The notes: a model not told the origin generated them from the sequence alone. A stretch of 64,000 nucleotides of DNA from Chthoniobacterales bacterium (GCA_018402585.1 JAGYIO010000005.1:124001-188000); one strand, 5' to 3'; numbered from the stretch's first letter, positions 56,135 to 64,000 are shown. Program-made: numbers and translations.

Positions 56135-57136
56135 ATGAAAAAATCTTTTTTCCATCTGACTATCCTCGCGGCCGGGTTTGCTGCCCCGCTGCAAGGCCAG
56201 CAAATCTCCGGCGCGGGCGCCACCTTCCCCGCCCCGCTCTACCAGCGCTGGGCGGTGGAGTACAACCAGCAGGTCCCCACCATCAAAGTGAACTACCAAT
56301 CCGTCGGGAGCGGGGCCGGGGTAAAAAATTTCCTCCAAGGGGTGGTCGATTTCGGGGCGAGCGATGCAGCCATCACCGACGCCGAGATTGCCCAGTCGCC
56401 CCGCGGGGCGGTCATGATTCCGGTCACCGCAGGCAGCGTGGTCCTGGCCTACAACCTCGAGGGCGTCTCCGGACTCAAACTGACCCGTGCCGCACTGGCC
56501 GGCATCTTTCTCGGCACAATCACCCGGTGGAATGATCCCGCCCTTGTCGCGGCCAACCCCGGACTCCCGCTCCCCGCGCGGCCAATCACCGTGGCCTACC
56601 GGTCGGATGGGAGCGGCACAACTTATGTTTTCACCCAGCATCTGGCCGCGATCAGCCCCGAATTCGATGAGGAGGTCGGCTATGACAAATCGGTCACCTT
56701 CCCGGTCGGGGTGGGCGGCAAGGGCAACGAGGGGGTCACTGCGCTGGTCAAACAGACTCCCGGCTCCATCGGTTATGTCGAATACGGTTACGCCGAAATG
56801 AACAAATTGTCGGTCGCCTCGATCGAGAACAAGTCGGGCAACTTCATTCTGCCCACGCCGCTCAGCGGGGCCGCCGCGTTGGCCTCGGTCGAGTTGCCGG
56901 AAAACCTCCGCGCTTGGCCGGTCGACACCGCGGCGCCGGACGCCTACCCCATCGCTTCGTTCACCTGGCTCCTGCTTTACCAGAAGTATGACAATGCCGA
57001 GAAGCTGAAAGCGCTCAAGGACTTCGTGACCTACGCGCTGACCGAGGGCCAGTCCTTCGCGGTGGACCTCGGTTACATCCCGCTGCCTGAGTCCGTGGTG
57101 GCCAAGGCCAACGCGGCGCTTTCCACCATCGATTAA
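56135..57136 (+). CDS. pstS: Phosphate ABC transporter substrate-binding protein
   Basis: PstS binds phosphate in the periplasm. It has 333 residues with a signal peptide (FFHLTILAAGFAAPLQGQ). Phosphate-binding segments are GAGATFPAPLYQRW, SVGSGAGVKNFLQGVVDFGASDA, and RSDGSGTTYVFTQHL. It begins the run pstS-pstC-pstA-pstB. The 164-base gap from phoU should hold both promoters; TTGTGACAA at about 56053 is the only notable motif and no clear Pho box was found. Confidence 0.97.
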   Translation: MKKSFFHLTILAAGFAAPLQGQQISGAGATFPAPLYQRWAVEYNQQVPTIKVNYQSVGSGAGVKNFLQGVVDFGASDAAITDAEIAQSPRGAVMIPVTAGSVVLAYNLEGVSGLKLTRAALAGIFLGTITRWNDPALVAANPGLPLPARPITVAYRSDGSGTTYVFTQHLAAISPEFDEEVGYDKSVTFPVGVGGKGNEGVTALVKQTPGSIGYVEYGYAEMNKLSVASIENKSGNFILPTPLSGAAALASVELPENLRAWPVDTAAPDAYPIASFTWLLLYQKYDNAEKLKALKDFVTYALTEGQSFAVDLGYIPLPESVVAKANAALSTID

Positions 57137-57152
57137 GCCGATCCGTCTCTCC

Positions 57153-58109
57153 ATGACGACCGACAAGACCAACTCGGGCGGCATCGAGGGCAGCGTGGCG
57201 CGCCGGCTTCCCGATTTTTTCCGCTGGATCACCGCCTTGGGCGCAGTTTCTGCGGTCTTTGTTCTCGGTTGGATTTTCTGGGAGGTGTTCGAAGAAGCCA
57301 AACCGGCCTTGGAAGAATACGGGCTCGGGTTTCTCACCGGGGCCCACTGGCAACCCAACCGCGACCGTTACGGCGTGCTGCCCTTCCTCGTCGGGACCGT
57401 AGCCACCGCGGTTATCGCCCTGCTGCTGGCTTTCCCGCCGGGGTTGGCCATTGCCATTTTTTTGAGCGAGGATTTCCTGCCCCGAACGGCCCGTGAATTT
57501 GTCCGTTTTGTGGTCGAGCTTCTCGCCGCCATTCCCAGCGTGGTCTACGGGCTCTGGGGTATTTTTGTCGTGGTCCCCCTCATCCAGTCCCTCGGCACCT
57601 GGGTCACGGAGCGCTTCGGCCATCTTCCATTCCTGTCCGGTCCGGCCTACGGCAATTCCCTGCTCACCGCCGGGGTGGTCCTGGCCCTCATGGTGCTGCC
57701 CACCATCACCGCGATCTCCCGAGCGTCCCTCGTCGCCGTGCCCCGGACCTTGCGGGAGGGTGCTTACGCCCTCGGGGCCACCCGCTGGGAAGCCATCCTC
57801 GGGGTGATTCTGCCCACGGCCGCACCGGGGGTGGTCGCGGCGACCATCCTCGCGCTGGGACGGGCCATGGGCGAGACCATGGCCGTGGCTATGCTCATCG
57901 GGAACAGTTCACGCCTTTCCTGGTCGCTTTTTGCCCCGTCCGGCACCTTGGCTAGCCTGCTCGCCAACCAATTCGGCGAAGCCGAGGGGATGCAGGTCGC
58001 CGCCTTGATGTATGCCGCCTTGGTGCTCGTCGCCCTGACCCTCGCGGTCAACTTCGCCGGCGAAGCCGTGCTCCGTTACACCGAAAGGAGAACCGCGGGG
58101 ATCCGCTGA
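57153..58109 (+). CDS. pstC: Phosphate ABC transporter permease PstC
   Basis: One of the two membrane subunits of the Pst importer, 318 residues with six membrane helices. The EAA-type loop that meets the ATPase is seen as LREGAYALGATRWEAILGVILP. Other family stretches are GVLPFLVGTVATAVIALLLA and IPSVVYGLWGIFVVVPLI. It follows pstS by 16 bases and pstA follows by six. Confidence 0.97.
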   Translation: MTTDKTNSGGIEGSVARRLPDFFRWITALGAVSAVFVLGWIFWEVFEEAKPALEEYGLGFLTGAHWQPNRDRYGVLPFLVGTVATAVIALLLAFPPGLAIAIFLSEDFLPRTAREFVRFVVELLAAIPSVVYGLWGIFVVVPLIQSLGTWVTERFGHLPFLSGPAYGNSLLTAGVVLALMVLPTITAISRASLVAVPRTLREGAYALGATRWEAILGVILPTAAPGVVAATILALGRAMGETMAVAMLIGNSSRLSWSLFAPSGTLASLLANQFGEAEGMQVAALMYAALVLVALTLAVNFAGEAVLRYTERRTAGIR

Positions 58110-58115
58110 CGCCCG

Positions 58116-59006
58116 ATGGACAACCCGCTCACGCGCGCCGAAGACTTTTTTAAGGAAGACGGCATCGATTCAAGCAAGCTGATCGGCCGTTCCTTGGGCA
58201 ACCGCCTCCTCACCGGCCTCTGCATCGCCTTGTCCTTCGCGGCACTCGTGCCCCTCGCTTCCATCCTGTACTTGGTGGTGAAGAACGGCCTGCCTTTGCT
58301 CGGCTGGTCGATCTTCACCCAGTTGCCGCCCGCGGCCGGAATGACCGGCGGCGGCTTCGGCAACGCGGTGATCGGCACCCTGCTCATGGTCGGAATCGGG
58401 CTCGCCCTATCCGGTCCGCCCGGCATCCTCGCCGCCATTTATATCTGCGAATACGAACCGGGCGGCCGCCTGGCCAGCATCACCCGCTTCACGGCCAAGC
58501 TCCTCACCGGCATCCCCTCGATCATCTGTGGCGTCTTTGCCTTCGCCGCGATCGTTTTGGCCACCGGGAAATTTTCCTCTTTGGCCGGCGGGGTCGCCCT
58601 TGGCGTGCTCATGCTGCCGACCATTCTGCTCACCTCCGAGCAGGCCCTCCTCGGCGTGCAACGCGCTTACCGCGAGGCCTCCTACGGCCTCGGCGCGACG
58701 CGCTTCCAGACGATCCGCCGGATCGTCCTACCGGAGGCCATGCCGGCCATCATGACCGGGGTGATGCTCGCCGTGGCCCGCGCGGCCGGCGAAACCGCGC
58801 CGCTCGTCTTCACCGCACTCTTCAGCCAATTCTGGATGTCCTCGCTGATGGAACCGACCGCCTCCCTCGCCGTACTCATTTACAATTTCTCCATCGTGCC
58901 CTTCGAATATCAGGTCAAAATGGCTTGGACCGCCTCCCTCGTGCTGGTTCTCCTTGTCACCGCGACCAACGTGACCGCCCAACTTGTGTTCAGCAAAAAA
59001 CACTGA
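58116..59006 (+). CDS. pstA: Phosphate ABC transporter permease PstA
   Basis: The second membrane subunit, 296 residues with six helices. The EAA loop is AYREASYGLGATRFQTIRRI, and the family signature includes GIPSIICGVFAFA and ARAAGETAPLVFTAL. It precedes pstB by three bases. Confidence 0.97.
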   Translation: MDNPLTRAEDFFKEDGIDSSKLIGRSLGNRLLTGLCIALSFAALVPLASILYLVVKNGLPLLGWSIFTQLPPAAGMTGGGFGNAVIGTLLMVGIGLALSGPPGILAAIYICEYEPGGRLASITRFTAKLLTGIPSIICGVFAFAAIVLATGKFSSLAGGVALGVLMLPTILLTSEQALLGVQRAYREASYGLGATRFQTIRRIVLPEAMPAIMTGVMLAVARAAGETAPLVFTALFSQFWMSSLMEPTASLAVLIYNFSIVPFEYQVKMAWTASLVLVLLVTATNVTAQLVFSKKH

Positions 59007-59009
59007 CCT

Positions 59010-59837
59010 ATGCCCGACGCGACCACCACCCTCCCCCGCCCCGCCCAAGCGGGGACCTCGCCTCCCGGGGAAATGCCCGGAGAGCGTCCCATCATCTCGG
59101 TGCGCGACTTCAACTTCTTCTACGGAAAAAACCAGGCCCTGCACGAGGTCGCCCTCGATATCCCCGAGCGCCAAGTTACCGCTTTCATCGGACCCTCCGG
59201 GTGCGGGAAGACAACCCTCCTGCGCAATTTCAACCGGATGAACGAATTGATCGACGGCGTGCGGCACACCGGGGACATCACCCTGGCCGGCCGCAGCCTC
59301 TGGGACCCGGCCCTCGAAGTCATCGCCTTGCGCCGATTGGTCGGGATGGTTTTCCAGAGATCGAATCCCTTTGCCAAGTCGATCTACGAAAACGTGGTCT
59401 ACAGCCTGCGGATTTGCGGCCTGCGCGACCGGGCCCTGCTCGACGAGGCGGCCGAGCGCAGCCTGCGCGGGGCCGCCTTGTGGGATGAAGTCAAAGACCG
59501 TTTGCACGAGAGTGCCCTCGGGCTTTCCGGCGGACAAATGCAACGCCTCTGCATTGCCCGCGCCATTGCCAACCGGCCCAAGGTCCTGCTCATGGACGAA
59601 CCCTGCTCCGCGCTCGATCCCATCGCCACGGCCCGGGTCGAACAACTGATCAGCGAGTTGAAAAAAGAATTCACCATTGTCATCGTGACCCACAACATGC
59701 AGCAAGCCACCCGCTGCTCGGACCAGACTGGCTTTTTCTACCTCGGCAAACTGGTTGAATTCGGGACCACGGCGAAAATTTTTACCAGCCCCTCGGAAAA
59801 ACGGACCGAGGACTACATCACCGGTCGCTTCGGCTGA
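59010..59837 (+). CDS. pstB: Phosphate ABC transporter ATP-binding protein PstB
   Basis: The ATPase of the Pst importer, 275 residues. Walker A is [20 protein letters not shown], the Q-loop [18 protein letters not shown], the signature [14 protein letters not shown], Walker [14 protein letters not shown], and the His switch VTHNMQQA. It ends the pst run. No terminator was recognised after it; gene remnants follow. Confidence 0.98.
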   Translation: MPDATTTLPRPAQAGTSPPGEMPGERPIISVRDFNFFYGKNQALHEVALDIPERQVTAFIGPSGCGKTTLLRNFNRMNELIDGVRHTGDITLAGRSLWDPALEVIALRRLVGMVFQRSNPFAKSIYENVVYSLRICGLRDRALLDEAAERSLRGAALWDEVKDRLHESALGLSGGQMQRLCIARAIANRPKVLLMDEPCSALDPIATARVEQLISELKKEFTIVIVTHNMQQATRCSDQTGFFYLGKLVEFGTTAKIFTSPSEKRTEDYITGRFG

Positions 59838-59929
59838 CCAGTTACTCTGTCGGAAACGGCGCATGTGACGGAAAATTCACATTCCACGGCTGTCCTCCCG
59901 AACTCTTCCCGGCCTATTCTCCGCGGTCC

Positions 59930-60259
59930 ATGCCCTCGCCCGCCAAACCGGCACGTTTCCTGTCTCTCCGCGTCTGCCTTTTCGCGGCGGGCTTGAGCAC
60001 GTTTTGGGCCGCGCCCCACGAGGCCGCGCGGGCCGTGCCGACCACGGACGCGGAAGGCGAAAACATGAGCTCGGACCTGCCGCCTCCCTCCTTCCACATC
60101 CGCGAATACCGCGTGATCGGATCGCGCCACCTGCCGCGCGACCAACCTCACCCGCAACTGGAGCAGGCAGGTCGCCGCAGCTCATTACCCCTTCCACAAC
60201 ATTGCGGGCCAACGCTCCTCGCCCTAGACCCAATATTCCGAGGACGACGGCGGCCATAG
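59930..60259 (+). pseudogene. Remnant of a ShlB/FhaC-type secretion protein (N-terminus only)
   Basis: A signal peptide (residues 1-29 of the frame, FLSLRVCLFAAGLSTFWAA) is followed by a Pro-rich segment and PSFHIREYRVIGSRHLPR. That last part resembles the start of a POTRA domain in two-partner secretion transporters. After about residue 70 the similarity stops and the frame runs on through unrelated sequence to 60259. A complete family member has over 500 residues. The assignment rests on a short match and is tentative. Confidence 0.45.
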
Positions 60260-60520
60260 CGGCAACCGCCGCCCCTCGTTCGCGCAGAAGGGTAACACCT
60301 ACCGTGCACTCCGTAATATGGTTTCGCCCCCGGGTTCGTCCGCATGGCCCCTGGATTATCCGTATTCCGGACTGGCCACCCCGTTCCAGAATTTGGCCTT
60401 CACCGGCAAGCTGAGCTACGTTGGTTGGGATCCGATCAACATTTCACTGCTCGGCGAATTCGTAGGCAACAGGGCCTATAATTCGTCGTCGATCAACCAG
60501 CTGGCGGTGAACAACCCTCG
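60141..60520 (+). pseudogene. Remnant of a putative outer membrane porin
   Basis: A different frame from the fragment before it. It reads NLTRNWSRQVAAAHYPFHN, is broken by TAG at 60225, then continues in the same frame with GNTYRALRNMVSPPGSSAW, YSGLATPFQNLAFTGKLSY and PINISLLGEFVGNRAYNSSS. The latter pattern is like the late part of putative porins found in verrucomicrobia and planctomycetes. Only about 125 codons remain of a protein expected to exceed 400. The stop and missing ends mark it as non-functional. Confidence 0.5.
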
Positions 60521-60914
60521 CCGATATTCATCGCCGACGAGGGCGGTAAAAACGCGGCGCGCAAGCGGGCGGAGGAAATTGCCGACACCTTGAAAGACGA
60601 GCCGGGCGAGTTCGCCGCTTTGGCCAAACGGAACAGCAACCAGACGGCCTCCGCGGCACGCGGCGGGGAACTGGGCTGGCGGGCCGCGGCCGAAATCACC
60701 CCCGAAATCCGCACCGCCGTGACCGGACTTTCCAAAGGACGGATTTCCGCTCCGGTTGAAGGCCGGCCCTGCGCCGCTCGACGAGGTGAAAGGCGAAATT
60801 GCCACCCTTTTGCGCAACCAGCGCGCCGCGCTGAACCGCGAAGCGCACCTGACCAACCTCCGGCAGCGCCAACCCAGCTCGGTCAACGAGTTGGCCCTCG
60901 AGACCCTGAAGTGA
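60512..60914 (+). pseudogene. Remnant of a PpiC/parvulin-type peptidyl-prolyl isomerase
   Basis: The frame from 60512 reads IFIADEGGKNAARKRAEEIA, then EFAALAKRNSNQTASAARGG and ELGWRAAAEITPEIRTAV with LSKGRISAPVEG, matching the parvulin fold (GG-LGW, G-IS-PV). At about 60765 the frame shifts; the continuation PLDEVKGEIATLLRNQRAAL ending LALETLK and TGA is in another frame. The N-terminal chaperone part is missing. With the two fragments before it, this looks like one decayed export or outer-membrane gene cluster. Confidence 0.6.
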
Positions 60915-61146
60915 GAGGAATTTCACTGTCGGGTTTTCTGGAATGACCTTGGCCTGTTCCTCGAGTCGTGGTTGATAATTGGAGAGTCGAGGATGGAACA
61001 GTTGCGGCATCAGGCGGTGTCAGGCATAGTTTGCGCCGACCTACCTCGGCAATTACCCGGCCTTCCACCCCTCGATTGCCGTCGGTTCCCTCCACCTTCC
61101 AACTTACCCCGGCGCTCAACCACAAACCTCCGAGGCCTTTTCTCAA

Positions 61147-62259
61147 ATGAGCGAAGAAAACGATCAGCCCCCCGCGGCCAGACCAGTGCCCATCCGGCCC
61201 GCCGGTTGGCAGGCGCCCCGAAAGGACGGTCGGGGGGGCGCAAGGAGCGTTCTTTCCTTGCCCAAGCGCCCCGCGCAAGCCTGGGAACCTCCTTCCGATT
61301 ACGAAGGCACCGCGCGGATCGCCCGCGAGCTAAAACCACTCCCACCCCCCGGCCGGCCCCCGGACCCGACCCGGCACCTACCCCCAGTGAAGAAGAAGCG
61401 CGCGGGCGTCCTCCTCTGGCGCGCCATGTGGGCCCTCTCCCTCGGCCTCTTCTTCGCTCTGGGACTGGCCATCGGCATGCGGCGCGAAAACCGGCCGGAA
61501 CCGCCTCCCGCCGATAGACCCGAAGCCTTCGTCGCGGCGAGCGAGGCGGAAGAAAAGGCGATCAATCAAGCCCTCACCTTGATCCGGCAAAATAAAGTGC
61601 CGGCCGCCTTCCAAATTCTCTATGCCCTGCGCGCGGCCAACCCGCGCCTTAGTTCCATCTCCTACCTCACCGCCCTCGCTGCTCTGCAGGGCGGGGATTT
61701 CAGGGCAGCCGCGCAGGAAATAGCGCTGGCACAACGCTCCGCGGAAAAAGCCTCCGACGCTTACGCGCTCGGCGCGACATGGGAAAATTTGGAGCGCGGA
61801 CTTGGTCCGGAGCGTAGCGCGGACGAACGGGCTGAGAGGGTCGAATCCCTCCTTCGCCAAGGCATTGCCGCCGACCAAGCCAACCCGGGCCCGCGGTTGG
61901 AGCTGGGCATGCAAATGCGTGCGCGCGGCGAGCGCGAGGCCGCCCTCGCCATGCTCGCCTCCGCCCGGCTCAGGCTGCAACCCGTGGATCCCGCTGTCGT
62001 GGTCGATACAACCCTCCTGCTTATCGAACTGGAGCAAAAGCCGACCGAGTTACTTCCGACCGATCTCGATCCGGACAAAAACACCGCCAGTCTCCTCGGT
62101 GCCGCCTATGTCGCCATGCGACAGGAAGATTACGCCTCCATCCTCCGCCTGCTCAAAAAGGCGCGCGAACGCCTCACACCCGAGCTTTACAACTACCTCA
62201 TCGCCGACCCCGCATTTGCCCCCTACCGGGCCCGGCCCGCGCTCGCCGAGGAGTTTTGA
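61147..62259 (+). CDS. Membrane-anchored TPR-like protein of unknown function
   Basis: A 370-residue protein. The first ~80 residues are Pro/Arg-rich and cytoplasmic. A single membrane helix (LLWRAMWALSLGLFFALGLA, about 88-107) is followed by helical tetratricopeptide-like repeats: AINQALTLIRQNKVPAAFQI, SISYLTALAALQGGDFRAAA, EREAALAMLASARLRL and SLLGAAYVAMRQEDYASILR. No enzymatic motif is seen. The gene is intact next to three decayed ones. The 232 bases upstream (60915-61146) hold nothing recognised. Confidence 0.82.
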   Translation: MSEENDQPPAARPVPIRPAGWQAPRKDGRGGARSVLSLPKRPAQAWEPPSDYEGTARIARELKPLPPPGRPPDPTRHLPPVKKKRAGVLLWRAMWALSLGLFFALGLAIGMRRENRPEPPPADRPEAFVAASEAEEKAINQALTLIRQNKVPAAFQILYALRAANPRLSSISYLTALAALQGGDFRAAAQEIALAQRSAEKASDAYALGATWENLERGLGPERSADERAERVESLLRQGIAADQANPGPRLELGMQMRARGEREAALAMLASARLRLQPVDPAVVVDTTLLLIELEQKPTELLPTDLDPDKNTASLLGAAYVAMRQEDYASILRLLKKARERLTPELYNYLIADPAFAPYRARPALAEEF

Positions 62260-62294
62260 AAGAGAAATCGCGTGCTGAGACGGTAAGTAACCGC

Positions 62295-62378
62295 AGGCCA
62301 CCGATGGAAGAAGATGAGTTTCCCGCTGGAGACCCAGCGGGAAACAATTTCCCCGGGAAATTCCAGCCGTTTATCCTA
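62295..62378. repeat. Repeat family D, copy 1, with nested hairpins
   Basis: Begins AGGCCACCGATGGAAGAAGA and ends CCGTTTATCCTA; both ends recur in the copy at 63018-63121. Inside are a perfect 11-base hairpin (62319-62329 with 62334-62344) and a near-perfect AATTTCCC/GGGAAATT palindrome at 62346-62362. Confidence 0.6.
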
Positions 62379-62414
62379 AAGCTAAAGTTGAAAGCGGTCC
62401 GATGAGGGGAACTA

Positions 62415-62628
62415 TTACAGATCGTCCTTGGTCAGATCGGTGTCGCGGAGGATTGGCAGCAGGAGGCCGGGGCCGAGGATTTCTCCGGCGTGCACGGGAA
62501 CAACGGTGCAAAGCGTCGGCATGACGAAGAAAGTGATGACTGCCTTTGACCCGAACCGCCTCGAAATCGTGATCCTTGAGGATCTTGATAACCTCCCTGC
62601 CCTTGAGTTTGCGCAGTTTGGGCCTCAG
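62415..62628 (-). pseudogene. hicA: HicA toxin gene, frameshifted
   Basis: The minus strand reads RPKLRKLKGREVIKILKDHD, then FEAVRVKGSHHFLRHADA, a good HicA N-terminus with the active His in GSHH. At about 62511-62514 the frame changes, and the remainder LCTVVPVHAGEILGPGLLLP and ILRDTDLTKDDL ends at TAA (62417-62415). HicA is a small RNase toxin of a type II system. No usual start codon fits the first frame; a CTG overlaps the hicB stop. As it stands the toxin should not be made whole, unless the ribosome shifts frame. Confidence 0.75.
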
Positions 62629-62849
62629 ACCGCAATGCGCTGCAGACCGACAAAATCGGAAGTTTCAAAACCGGCATCGTCCACCTCGAGACAAAGCTCG
62701 ATCGCCTCGCGGACGCGTTTGGTCAACTGGTCGAGAGTGCGCGCCTGGGTATGACAACCCCGCAGAGCAGGCACCGAGGCGATACAAAAACCCCCAGAGT
62801 CGCGCTCGATGACCACGTTGAATTCGCGGACCTTGCGATCTTTCGCCAT
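62625..62849 (-). CDS. hicB: HicB-family antitoxin
   Basis: A 74-residue protein with the HicB partial RNase H-like fold: REFNVVIERDSGGFCIASVP, ALRGCHTQARTLDQLTKRV and EAIELCLEVDD. A DNA-binding C-terminal domain is absent, as in short HicB proteins. It is preceded by GGAGAAGGG at a suitable distance. The gene is intact and lies upstream of the broken hicA on the same strand, within a zone of repeats. With a damaged toxin it may be an orphan antitoxin. Confidence 0.85.
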   Translation of the reverse strand: MAKDRKVREFNVVIERDSGGFCIASVPALRGCHTQARTLDQLTKRVREAIELCLEVDDAGFETSDFVGLQRIAV

Positions 62850-63515
62850 GCACAATCCCTTCTCCATCGGCCATCGCCCGTCAATCGTCGGAAGGCGACA
62901 GCAAAGGCTGAACCGGAGTCCGCCGCGGCGGACGGAGATAGCGTGAAGCTTCAGCCGAAGGCAAACTTGAGTTGGAGTTTGAGTGGGAGGGAAAAGGCGA
63001 ACCACAGAAACCAAGATAGGCCACGGATGGAAGAAGATGAGGTTCCGGAGAAGCACTTTGCCCGGGCGCGGGTCCCGCGCCTGGGCTTATCCTAGCCGTT
63101 TATCTTCCCCCATCCGTGGCCTGTCTTTCTCCGTCTCCAGCTTCACCTCCATCGGCCATCGCCCGTCAATCGGTGCAAAGCGGAGAGTCCGGACGCTTAA
63201 AACTTACCAACCTAAATCTTGAAACTCCTCATCCCCGCCACCGCCGCGCGCTCATTCCGCTGATCATGCCGGGGGCGGAGAATACCACAGACGACGTGCC
63301 ACCCACCGATGGAGGAAGGATGAAGGGGCAAACCGGAAACTGCGCGGAGAGCGCAAAGGGTAAAGTGGCATCTTCGTCCTTTACGGCCCGGACGAACATT
63401 GAGCCGAGTCTTCGAACCGCAGTCCGCTTCGGCGGACGTAGATAGGTCGCCTCAGCGACCAGACGGGCCCCAGCCAAAACTAGACACCGAAAACGAGCCC
63501 TTTCCCGCTGGACAC
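62850..63515. other. Repeat-rich non-coding stretch between hicB and arsR
   Basis: No supported gene in 666 bases. A 25-base direct repeat beginning TCCATCGGCCATCGCCCGTC lies at 62863-62887 and 63148-63172. TCCGCCGCGGCGGA (about 62917-62930) is a perfect palindrome; a related GTCCGCTTCGGCGGAC is at about 63422-63437. The large palindrome at 63018-63121 is listed separately. The mix suggests worn-down repeat elements. Confidence 0.6.
63018..63121. repeat. Repeat family D, copy 2, large stem with inner hairpin
   Basis: GGCCACGGATGG-AAGAAGAT at 63019-63038 pairs with TATCTTCC-CCCATCCGTGGCC at 63101-63121. Inside is a second 12-base near-perfect stem (63060-63071 with 63075-63086). The left end and the CCGTTTATC motif match copy 1 at 62295-62378. 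Confidence 0.65.
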
Positions 63516-63535
63516 ATATTCGTTTCGACGAATAT
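63516..63535. promoter_or_regulatory. ArsR operator
   Basis: ATATTCGTTTCGACGAATAT is an 8-4-8 perfect inverted repeat. It overlaps the first bases of a -10 element (TATATT at 63533-63538) that ends six bases before the arsR GTG. Position and symmetry fit binding by an ArsR-family dimer that blocks its own promoter, and points to a leaderless arsR message. Confidence 0.8.
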
Positions 63536-63544
63536 ATTTGTCAC

Positions 63545-63940
63545 GTGAACTCGGTCCGCATCCACGAGTGTCTCTGCCACCGCACGCGGTTGCGCCTCGT
63601 CCATTTGTTGCTGCAGGGGCCGCTCTACGTTTGCCATTTGCGGGCGGTCATCGGTGAGCCGCAAGCCAAAGTTTCCCGCCATCTGGCCTATCTGCGCCGC
63701 CACGGCATGGTGCAAGCCGAGCGGCGCGGCCAATGGATGCTTTACGGTTTGACCGAGAAACGACCGCCCTTGCTCGAAGCCAACCTGGCCTGCCTGCAGG
63801 ATTGCGCGGGTGAAGAAGCCGTCTTCCGGCGGGATTTGCGCAAGCTGGCCGGGCTCGGGAAAACATCCGGACCGGCGAACGCCTCCGGCACACCCCCCGC
63901 CGGATCGGCCGGCAGCCGCCGCGCCACGGCCACTGTATGA
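63545..63940 (+). CDS. arsR: ArsR family transcriptional repressor
   Basis: A 131-residue winged-helix regulator. The HTH is seen in LRAVIGEPQAKVSRHLAYLR with RHGMVQAERRGQWMLYGL after it. Cys residues occur in HECLCHRTR, YVCHLR and ACLQDC and could bind arsenite, though the classical ELCVCDL order is only partly kept. The start is GTG at 63545 after the operator. Its stop overlaps the start of an arsenite permease gene, which supports the arsenic role. Confidence 0.9.
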   Translation: MNSVRIHECLCHRTRLRLVHLLLQGPLYVCHLRAVIGEPQAKVSRHLAYLRRHGMVQAERRGQWMLYGLTEKRPPLLEANLACLQDCAGEEAVFRRDLRKLAGLGKTSGPANASGTPPAGSAGSRRATATV

Positions 63941-64000
63941 CCGATTCGATCGCCGGCCGGATGTCCTTCTTGGACCGTTATCTCACGCTCTGGATTTTCG
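63937..64000 (+). CDS. Arsenite efflux permease, ACR3-type (3' end outside window)
   Basis: The first 21 residues are visible (MTDSIAGRMSFLDRYLTLWI...). The segment LSFLDRYLTLWI-like is the usual opening of ACR3 arsenite permeases, just before the first membrane helix. The ATG overlaps the arsR stop (ATGA). The short visible length keeps the call tentative, but the arsR context fits. Confidence 0.6.
   Translation, partial: MTDSIAGRMSFLDRYLTLWIF

Noticed and set aside
61760-61865. A tRNA-like T-arm (GAGGGTCGAATCCCTC followed by CTTCGCCA) near 61835-61862
   Set aside because: It lies inside the TPR-like coding sequence, and no matching 5' acceptor strand or anticodon arm is found upstream.

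Overview
The window is 64 kb of GC-rich DNA from a Gram-negative bacterium, most likely a member of the Verrucomicrobiota. The points behind this are lipopolysaccharide precursor genes (kdsB, gmhB, rfaE1), bactofilins, an STT3-like membrane protein, remnants of a putative porin, several families of intergenic palindromic repeats, and start codons that often lack a Shine-Dalgarno sequence. The assignment is inference from gene content. No 16S gene, tRNA, CRISPR array or intact transposase was seen. The DNA is almost entirely coding and looks chromosomal.

Layout. 1-2.7 kb: the 3' end of ppk1, then msrB-msrA. 2.8-7.8 kb (minus): rfaE1-gmhB-kdsB-pyrG-tal, joining LPS heptose and KDO activation to the CTP supply. 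7.9-11.1 kb (plus): two secreted proteins of unknown function, a PhoH ATPase and a sugar nucleotidyltransferase. 11.1-16.7 kb (minus): a five-gene set with a permuted ATP-grasp/alpha-E fusion, two transglutaminase-like proteins, a CBM9-like protein and a lipoprotein. 16.8-18.2 kb: rplM-rpsI and a secreted protein. 18.5-24.4 kb (minus): gyrB-recA-sucC-sucD. 24.6-29.0 kb: an STT3-like protein, a flavin disulfide reductase, and two bactofilins, one carrying zinc ribbons. 29.1-36.7 kb: nuoHIJKLMN, the membrane half of complex I. 36.8-45.5 kb: a cytidylate kinase-like gene, then purN-purL-purQ-purF and a purD-purM fusion. 45.5-50.8 kb: crcB, a low-complexity exported protein, a DUF202 protein, ppk2, yjbQ, hflX and miaA. 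50.8-59.8 kb: an RRM protein, a periplasmic protein, a PhoR-like kinase, an L,D-transpeptidase, phoU and pstSCAB. 59.9-60.9 kb: three decayed gene fragments. 61.1-64 kb: a TPR protein, a damaged hicA with an intact hicB inside a field of repeats, then arsR and the start of an arsenite efflux gene.

How it fits together. Phosphate is a recurring theme: PPK1, PPK2, PhoR, PhoU and PstSCAB cover uptake, sensing and polyphosphate storage. Many genes overlap by the tetranucleotide ATGA (msrB/msrA, purN/purL, purQ/purF, purF/purDM, both transglutaminase genes, miaA/hflX, arsR/ACR3), so translational coupling is common. The points most worth following up are the bifunctional PurD-PurM enzyme, a palindromic repeat carried in frame inside the MsrA signal region, the ATP-grasp/alpha-E/transglutaminase operon, the STT3-like protein with a changed WWD motif, and the frameshifted hicA beside an intact hicB.
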